DNA of 64,000 nt from Polytrichum commune (Eukaryota > Streptophyta > Polytrichopsida > Polytrichales > Polytrichaceae): positions 8,122,001 through 8,186,000 of the forward strand of contig OX485804.1 of assembly GCA_950295325.1 (NCBI GenBank), given 5' to 3'. The notes under the pieces were generated by a model. It did not search any database. It worked only from the letters and a program-made list of their open reading frames with translations, and had not been told where the DNA came from. Position 1 is the first letter of the stretch. Each line of letters opens with the position of its first letter. The position numbers were made by a program, and so were the translations under genes. Positions 57,750 through 64,000 of the stretch are shown piece by piece.

Positions 57750-58261
57750 TAATGAATAAATAGCCAACGTTGGGCAATCCGACGTGAATTTGAGTATGTT
57801 GGCCCTACCCTGTTCAAGTATTTGAGCTTCTTGGCGCAAGGTGGGGTTTACTACCTACCAGAGCCCAACATTTTCCTTTTTAATTGCACCCATACCCAGA
57901 CCATGCCCATCAGCAGTGACCTATGCCCACCCATGCTATTCAAATTGCGCCCATGTATTCAAAAATTGTGTAATGTGTATTGTGTAATGTGTCTTGTATG
58001 ATTGTGTAATTGTGCCCCACCCATGCCCACCCATGCCCACCCAAAACCCATGGGCATGGGTGGGCATGGGCATGGGTATGGGCACCCAATGTAGGGCTAT
58101 GCTGCCTACCTAGCGGTGGGTGGGCTCTTGGCTTCTAACTTACTTAATTAGTTTTTTTTGTCAAGTAGAGAGAAGATTTCATAACGGGAATTGAACCGCT
58201 GACCACTTCATTAATGAGTACCCCTCCACTATCACCCGGTAGTTTAGGGTCATCTCGGACC
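57750..58261 (-). mobile_element. tRNA-derived SINE, copy 2, split by a hAT-like MITE
   Basis: Minus-strand copy of the element at 51,975. The head (to 58,261) reads, complemented, GAGATGACCCTAAACTACCG, TAGTGGAGGGG and GCGGTTCAATTCCCG, a B-box closer to the consensus than in copy 1. The body resumes at 57,858 and runs to the CGTCGGATTGCCCAACGTTG end at about 57,765. The 243 bp in between (57,859-58,101) is a foreign insertion. Confidence 0.65.
57859..58101. mobile_element. hAT-like MITE (243 bp) nested in the SINE
   Basis: The ends CAGAGCCCAACAT and, reverse complemented, CATAGCCCTACAT agree at ten of thirteen positions. Flanking 8-mers CTACCTAC (57,851-57,858) and CTGCCTAC (58,102-58,109) agree at seven of eight. 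The CA.(A)GCCC start and 8-bp duplication are hAT features. The interior is dominated by CCCACCCATG units followed by their complement (about 58,015-58,090), forming a strong G/C-rich hairpin. SINE copy 1 shows the uninterrupted site. Confidence 0.75.
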
Positions 58262-59909
58262 CATGCTCTTCCTGATTGGATTTTAGCTCGGTTTTAGTGA
58301 TATATGGCAGTGTTTATATTGTATAGTTGAGAACAAACACTCGAAAGACACCTCTTACAATGAGACGGGAGTACATGTTGTAAGTATGTTGACTGTACTA
58401 GGTTCAACAATGGACACAACTTTGAGATAGTTTGATATGTGCGTGTTTGAAAGAAAAAGGAGAACTTTCACTCCAAATATGTATGCATTTTGCATCTCAA
58501 TCTCAAGTTTTGTAACTGAAAATGACAATCTCGATGGCTCGCAATTGCCAATCACCAATCACCGCCTAACCTAATCCAATGGTCAAAATTGTTTTTGGAG
58601 TTGCCCACAAGATCATACACCTTTCATTCTTTGCTCCGATTAGCATGTAGAATACTAGTTCGACACAACAAAGCCTTCAAGCCCCACACCCCACTCTCAA
58701 TCCTCAATTACCGAGGTTCGATATCATTACTTTGACCAACTACTCAAGCCGTTTTATGCAACATAGCTACTTTCGCTCATTGTCATAAACTAGAGGTTAT
58801 GAATGAAAGATTCTACGGATATTCAAATGTTGGACTACGATTCGTAGTATTGGTTTTAGGTTCAATGTTGGTTCTAGGGTATGCATACACCACAACCCAT
58901 ACACAAAGGAAGGACAGTAATTGCTACAAGTTGCAACTCCGACAAACATTGGAAATGTACGAGAACTTATTCTTGAAGAAGCAGAGAGAGGATGTATGTG
59001 GTCCTATTTGGGGCACTTCCACAAACAAATTCGGCAATTAGGTCAAATGTGAATATTATCCTGCTATTTAAGTGATTGCAGAGACCCTCCCAATCGTGTT
59101 AATTATCAAACTTGAATTGAAGTCTATATCATATTTTAAGCACATCGCCCATGCTCATTGTAAAACACGGTCATTTCAGTGTCCATTCTGAACTGCAGTA
59201 CAAAGCCTTAGCCATATTAAAATAATTGTCCAAATAAGAAGAGTGACCACATAAGGCCCCTCTCGTAGGTACCTTTTTGACAGCATGCTTGTCAGTCCAT
59301 TGATAACCAAAATCGTTCATTGTCAGCCAACTAGGTTTTAGAGGGCTCTCTTTGATGATAGCCAGGCGATTCGCACAATTCACTTTCACTTTCACAATCT
59401 AGGGTATAAGATTTAAGTCTCGTATTCACCTTCAAAATCTAGGGCGTAAAACTGAAATCTCACATTCCACTTTCACAATTTAGGGCATAAAACTTGCACT
59501 CAAATGCATTGCGTCTAGTTGTGAAGCTTTCCCAACTACATACATAAAACCTCGGTAAATGCTGTAAACAGGATGCTCACCCCTGGGTTGTGTGAAATAG
59601 CAGATGGCTAAGTAGCATAGAAATGATGCCATGGTCCCACATAATTTCTCTGCCACACAGGATCAAAATTAGCAGTACCCACAAAGATTGTCTAGAAGAT
59701 TCGAGTGCAATCAAAGTACTGGTAACTGACCTGCTGATTGCCTGAAAATGCTGTGCACACAGCATTTGCGGAGCGTGCTTATAATTTAATCACATACCTA
59801 GTGTGCACTAGTAATCTTTTGACCTCCCATTGCCCATGCACAATTTGCAAACTCGTCTGCGTTCCACAGAAGGAATCAGGCAAGGTTCTACGAGCTTCGT
59901 TGGGTGATG
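58262..59909. other. Intergenic, nothing recognised
   Basis: No gene recognised. Open frames of 60-80 codons lack family features. The motif AATCTAGGGC(G)TA(A)A.. occurs about three times at 59,395-59,490, a short local repeat. Confidence 0.4.
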
Positions 59910-60399
59910 CAAGACCTACAACAACCAATCTCTGAAATCCGCTCATTTGATATTTACGAAAGGAAATTTCAGAAGGACAAGAGATGCACATAGCCTTGTA
60001 TCTGCCACAGCTACTCCCCTACTAAGCTTACCTGCCAGAATCACATCATTTCAGTGTGCAGACAGAAGCCATAAAATTAACCAGCCAACCTGTACAAGAT
60101 AGCAAAGATGCCAAATCAAATGACACAAGTTTGCCAGTAAAGCCTGCTAGTAAGCAGTACAGATGGGCTGAAAGTACACAAGCCTCACAAAAAATCGGAG
60201 ACCTTGAAGGCCTTGGAGGACGAGGTTTGTGAGAACAAGAACATAAAATAGAACAGACCGATGGCAGACGTCTGAAGATAAACCATACAGCTTTCAACAC
60301 TACACATTAGGTTCAAGTTTCTCCCTTGACACTCGAAAAGGGTTGTGAATCTACAACCTAATCATTTCAACAGGAACTCTGGAACGAAATGAACAGCAG
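59910..60399 (-). other. Distal downstream flank of gene B, patch shared with gene A
   Basis: The complement of about 59,910-60,015 (GTGGCAGATACAAGG, CTTGTCCTTCTGA, GGTTGTTGTAGGTCTTGCAT) aligns with about 14,950-15,040 downstream of gene A. Between this patch and about 60,400 no alignment is visible. This marks the outer limit of the detectable duplication. It may be a remnant of an exon or other conserved element, but no protein can be read from both copies. Confidence 0.4.
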
Positions 60400-61511
60400 A
60401 CAAGCGATATGAAATGCATGTAAATTAATGAAATGAACAGGGCAGAGGAACGTATATTACAAAAGCCATCATCATCATGACATCATGAATGAATTTACAA
60501 ATTAATCCTAGGCACTAGATCGACATGTGTCTTTCAAAATGGACGCCGATCAGTCATGAAATGACTCTCCTGTGGTAGGTCTGCTCTGGTGACCTTGGGT
60601 TCACAATGTCATTTGTCCGTGGCATCTACACAAAAGTCCACATGCATGCTCCCTCTTTTGCCTACACTACATCCTGCTGTTAATAAATCACAAAAGCCTA
60701 GCTACACTCACAAATTTTGAGTGAAAAATCAAAAAATTGCTTCAGGATAACTCCCCCTCCAGCTTCCAGTCTTCTCATCAGGGGCGAACAAAACCGGGTA
60801 GAATAATAATTGATTATCGCACTTGTTCAATATCACCGCACTGTCTGTCTGCTCCTCTGCAGTGCATTCAATAATATATGTATATCATACTGTCTTAATG
60901 TGCATCGTCTCGGTATTAACGCAGTTGCTGTCACCGCTATCCTAATACCAAACAACATTTGCGCCCCCTTCTCCCGACCCCCCCCACCTCCCTTCAACGC
61001 CGACATCTTCGTTCCGCCATCAATTTCCAATGGACACTTCCATGTCGACCGGCACAGCAGCAGGGCATCGCAGAACGTATCGTCATGTATCAGCGCACTG
61101 TTAGTAATCTCCTAAGCGAATGTATGGCCTACGTATCAAAAAAAATGGATTTTGATTCTTCTTCTATGTGGTTTATCTGCGGCACAGCCACGGCCGCTGC
61201 GTTAACGGCGAGCTTCTTGCCTACGGCCACAACCTGTTTGTTTGTTTGATGCCTCAGCTTCCTCCGACCCCAATCACGATGAAGCAGGCGTTCATCATTT
61301 CCCATCCCCACCTCTTGTACAATCGGACCACCTTCATCTTCCTAACCTTGACCCCATCCTTCTAGTCCCCACCAATACAAAATCATGCAATTCACCATCC
61401 CCTAACCTCCTACCCAGTTTCCAGTGACGAATACCCAACCTGCACAGCCCCTCCCACAAATTCCCCCAAAGCCTTTGAAAGGGGTATCACACAATGTCAA
61501 TGCACTTCCTT
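60400..61511 (-). other. Probable 3' UTR of gene B, conserved with gene A
   Basis: Aligns in inverted orientation with 13,459-14,590. Near the stop the two are almost identical (GGAAGTGCATTGACATTGTG, GATACCCCTTTCAAAGGC). Farther out the match is interrupted by indels near 60,955-61,040. The site of the G20 run in gene A has only five G here (about 60,752-60,757). Confidence 0.5.
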
Positions 61512-63455
61512 TTACCAAGCTGCTTGCTCAGATTCCTCCCTCACGAGCTCATTCACCCACCCGAGGTCAGGGGCATCGCCTCCAACAGCATCAGCGTCCA
61601 TTGGACTCTCTTTGCCGAGCCGGCCATAGATTTTGGCACGAAGGTCTCTGCCCGATTCCACACGCATCACCATGGGTTCCACTTCCTCGTTTTCGTCAAT
61701 CTCCCATCGCTCCTTCTGCTCCCACCTCACCTTCGTTGGTGTGCCAGGGACGCTCTGTGAGCATCGGCGCAGAGGGGAAGGTCCCGAGGTATATTGCTGC
61801 TGCTGCTGCTGTTGCTGGAGCCACTGAGTGGTCGCAGGAGGAGGGGGTTGGTTGCGAAGCTCCAACTGCTGCAAAGTTGCGATGAGCTCCAGCATAGACT
61901 TCTGCGGCACCCCAGAGGGAGAGGAAGGAGCCGATCCTGTCATCCCCACGTGGCAGCTGTGCACGCTGCGATGCTGCTCTCCGGACGACGGAATTGATAG
62001 AGTAGGCATCGAGTTCAGACGGTCCAAATGGCGCCGGTGTGCCGGCTGGGTAGGAGAGTGAACATGCCCCGTTGCCCCCATGGAATGCGAACTCTGCGAT
62101 CGAGAGTACACACCTTGAGAAATCGTGGCTTGCAAAGCAGCCTGCGACATAACCCCTTGTGCAGACATGGAAGAAAAGTTGCTTTGTGCCGCAGCAGACG
62201 ACCATCCATTAGGAGAAGACAGTGACAAAGGGGGCGACGCTGAAGGGGAGAGAGGGGGGGAGAGAGGGGGAGGAGAGTGCGCGTGACCCACAAGGGTAGA
62301 AGTCGGAGAAGATATCTGCGATGGCACGCAACAATGGGAGTGAGCAGCGGCAGAGTATCCTGAGAAATGGCCCAGAGGGGACCCAACGTGGGTGGCCGAT
62401 GCTCCGTCGAACGAACTCCCTTCGTACCCATATGCTCCATCATACGCCGCTGCCGCAGACGCTCGAGGTGAGCCGTCATAGGATCCTCTGAGGGGCGATC
62501 CTTGGCTGGTAGAACGAACTCCCGCTGTGGCCGCTTGCGCTGCAGCCGGCAGAAGCCGCAGCTGCTCCGGAGTGTGAGCGAAGAAGCAGACTCGGCGGCG
62601 ACAGTTGCGACCATCCTTGCATGGCTGGGTTCGGTAACGCGCAGGATGAAGCCAACACTCAAAAACACCGTGGGCGAACTCGCAAGCATCTCCCCTCCTG
62701 CAGCTCCCCTTGCGGAAGTCGGGGCAAGCCGTTCCAGAGTAATGGAACCGACGGGGATCACGGCGGCGAGCTTTTTCTCCAGGGTGTGCAAATGGGCACT
62801 CCGTCCAGTCATGGCTACGGCCTCTCATGCACCGACGCACTTTGAATTCAAACATCCGAAACTGATCACACCCATACATGTCCACTGCCGGCCATGCATC
62901 CTCATCCTCATTGTTCGAAGGCAGGAACTTGTTAAAAGCTTGAAGGGAGTCAGAAAATGTTGGTGACCCCATGACGGATCCATTCAACGAAGAGCTCGAG
63001 AATGTGAGTCCCCGAAGCTCAGGCCTACCTGAGCCTTTGCCAGTGTCATCGAAGAAACCCCCTTTCCCTGACCCCAGGTCGGACTCGTCCACCCCATCAA
63101 GAAGTGACATCCCTGACAAACCCAGGTCGGACTTTGCCGCAGGGGAACTCGGCGGGCTCCCAAAGAAGTTGAAAGAGTGCACGCCTCCACCCCCACCTCC
63201 GAAGCTATGGCTCCGCTGGAACAAATGCGGCGATGACTGGGCTAACCCTCCGAACCCTGCCTCATTGTCTTTCATACCTGCAGAGAAAGAGTTCAACCGA
63301 CGCATTGCATGCTGCGAAGGTGACTGCAAACCATGCTGTTGCGCCTGTGCCATCGTCTCGTAATCCGCCATAGAATCGTACAACGAACCTCCCCCGCCGT
63401 TGCTCACAGCCTCCAGACACCACGGCTGCTGCTCATCCTGCAGCACTCCCGGCAT
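61512..63455 (-). CDS. RR-TZF (arginine-rich tandem CCCH zinc finger) protein, AtTZF1/2/3 type, gene B
   Basis: Intronless, 647 residues from the ATG at 63,455. An in-frame ATG at 63,485 would add ten residues, but gene A has a stop there and both proteins begin [10 protein letters not shown], so the downstream start is preferred. Fingers are C244-x7-C252-x5-C258-x3-H262 and C279-x5-C285-x4-C290-x3-H294, preceded by the arginine-rich block from about 209. From [13 protein letters not shown] before the fingers to SYDGSPR after them the protein is identical to gene A, while the DNA differs at many third positions, showing purifying selection. Differences lie in low-complexity parts: the N-terminal polyQ of A is almost absent (AQAQQHGLQ), the C-terminal run is eight Q, not six, and A's [10 protein letters not shown] is [10 protein letters not shown]. 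The role is inferred as for A: mRNA binding in cytoplasmic granules and hormone/stress signalling. The promoter is mostly outside the window. Confidence 0.95.
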   Translation of the reverse strand: MPGVLQDEQQPWCLEAVSNGGGGSLYDSMADYETMAQAQQHGLQSPSQHAMRRLNSFSAGMKDNEAGFGGLAQSSPHLFQRSHSFGGGGGGVHSFNFFGSPPSSPAAKSDLGLSGMSLLDGVDESDLGSGKGGFFDDTGKGSGRPELRGLTFSSSSLNGSVMGSPTFSDSLQAFNKFLPSNNEDEDAWPAVDMYGCDQFRMFEFKVRRCMRGRSHDWTECPFAHPGEKARRRDPRRFHYSGTACPDFRKGSCRRGDACEFAHGVFECWLHPARYRTQPCKDGRNCRRRVCFFAHTPEQLRLLPAAAQAATAGVRSTSQGSPLRGSYDGSPRASAAAAYDGAYGYEGSSFDGASATHVGSPLGHFSGYSAAAHSHCCVPSQISSPTSTLVGHAHSPPPLSPPLSPSASPPLSLSSPNGWSSAAAQSNFSSMSAQGVMSQAALQATISQGVYSRSQSSHSMGATGHVHSPTQPAHRRHLDRLNSMPTLSIPSSGEQHRSVHSCHVGMTGSAPSSPSGVPQKSMLELIATLQQLELRNQPPPPATTQWLQQQQQQQQYTSGPSPLRRCSQSVPGTPTKVRWEQKERWEIDENEEVEPMVMRVESGRDLRAKIYGRLGKESPMDADAVGGDAPDLGWVNELVREESEQAAW

Positions 63456-63840
63456 TCTCACCTCCCTGACCCTCCACCACCTCAACCACTTCCAAAGGCA
63501 CCCTTACCCCAACCTACCACCACCACTTCACCTCCTCACCATCATCTCCTAACCCTCAAACCCAGCCCACTGCAACAAAACACAACACAATCCCAAACAA
63601 CACAAGCGGATACCAATCCACCACAACCCAAAACACAGGCACAACAAAATTTACGCCTGCCTCAAGAAACACCCACGGCCGCTCCCCTAACCAAGCCGAC
63701 ACACAACAACCGTGCGGCCGGCGTCCACATCAACACCCGCTAATCTGGCCTAACCAAAAACCGAGCAAGCTCAATCGCTTGTGTGACTTTGCTGCTTGTA
63801 TCGGCCGTATGACTAGGGCCTTGTATCGGTTCTTCACCTG
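63456..63840 (-). other. Probable 5' leader of gene B
   Basis: Aligns with the gene A leader back to about 63,795. Upstream of that, a long pyrimidine-rich stretch on the minus strand ends TTTGTTTCAG (the AG at 63,838-63,839 when read in gene sense), a good 3' splice-site-like sequence. Gene A also has a pyrimidine stretch ending CAG about 465 bp before its start codon. A 5' UTR intron in both genes is a reasonable inference. The sequence from 63,841 to the window end shows no further feature. Confidence 0.4.
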
Positions 63841-64000
63841 AAACAAAGAAGAACGAGGAGAAGAGACAGGAGGGAAAGAAGGAGAAACAGAGGAAGAAAA
63901 CTGAAGAACAGAAACGCGTGCAAAATGGGGAGAAAAAGAAGAAGAAGACGCAGCAGACCGCAGAAGCTGACGGGCTGCGACGGGCCGGGCGTGTGGGACC

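Noticed and set aside
58180-58260. Possible tRNA gene with a good B-box (GGTTCAATTCC).
   Set aside because: No cloverleaf can be completed and the sequence continues into a SINE body shared with 51,975.
63456-63485. Upstream in-frame ATG of gene B adding ten residues.
   Set aside because: Gene A has an in-frame stop at the matching place and the proteins agree from the downstream Met.

Overview
Organism and overall character. The window looks like nuclear DNA of a land plant. It has two intact protein-coding genes, both intronless within the coding region. Both encode plant-type arginine-rich tandem CCCH zinc-finger proteins (RR-TZF) of the AtTZF1/2/3 type. They sit in about 48 kb of AT-rich, transposon-derived DNA with relics of Ty1/copia, LINE, SINE, hAT, PIF/Harbinger-like and Tc1/mariner-like elements. 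I cannot name the species. The gene-poor, MITE-rich sequence points to a large, repeat-rich genome, and the unusually long RR-TZF proteins (about 650 residues) do not match the short angiosperm versions. A non-seed plant is possible but not shown.

Layout. 1-10.3 kb: intergenic DNA with a small TA-flanked MITE, one copy of a dispersed repeat (R1) and a long TTC microsatellite. 10.3-14.6 kb: a duplicated promoter-proximal segment, 5' leader, RR-TZF gene A (+ strand) and its conserved 3' untranslated region. 14.6-25.2 kb: hAT-like and copia pseudogenes, a large inverted repeat, and MITEs including one nested in another repeat (R2). 25-37 kb: R2, R1 and R3 repeat copies, a foldback element and two MITEs side by side. 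37-43.5 kb: a compact miRNA-precursor-like hairpin, a LINE 3' fragment split by an insertion with a 9-bp target duplication, and a 335-bp tandem array. 43.5-50 kb: another Harbinger-like MITE and a cluster of direct duplications. 50-59 kb: degenerate tandem repeats, a tRNA-derived SINE (one copy holding a hAT MITE), and a mariner/pogo-like element inserted in R1. 59.9-64 kb: RR-TZF gene B (- strand) with conserved 3' and 5' untranslated sequence; its promoter lies beyond the window.

How the parts relate. Genes A and B are convergent paralogs. Their zinc-finger cores are identical in protein although the DNA differs at many synonymous sites, and about 1.1 kb of 3' flank plus about 0.3 kb of 5' leader also align. 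The rest of the window is best read as layered transposon insertions between them. Several layers can be ordered because an uninterrupted copy of the host repeat is also present. I found no clearly new multi-gene system. The strongest items for follow-up are the paralog pair with its conserved untranslated regions, the 128-nt hairpin at 37.8 kb, and the set of nested elements with intact target-site duplications. No tRNA, rRNA or CRISPR feature was seen.
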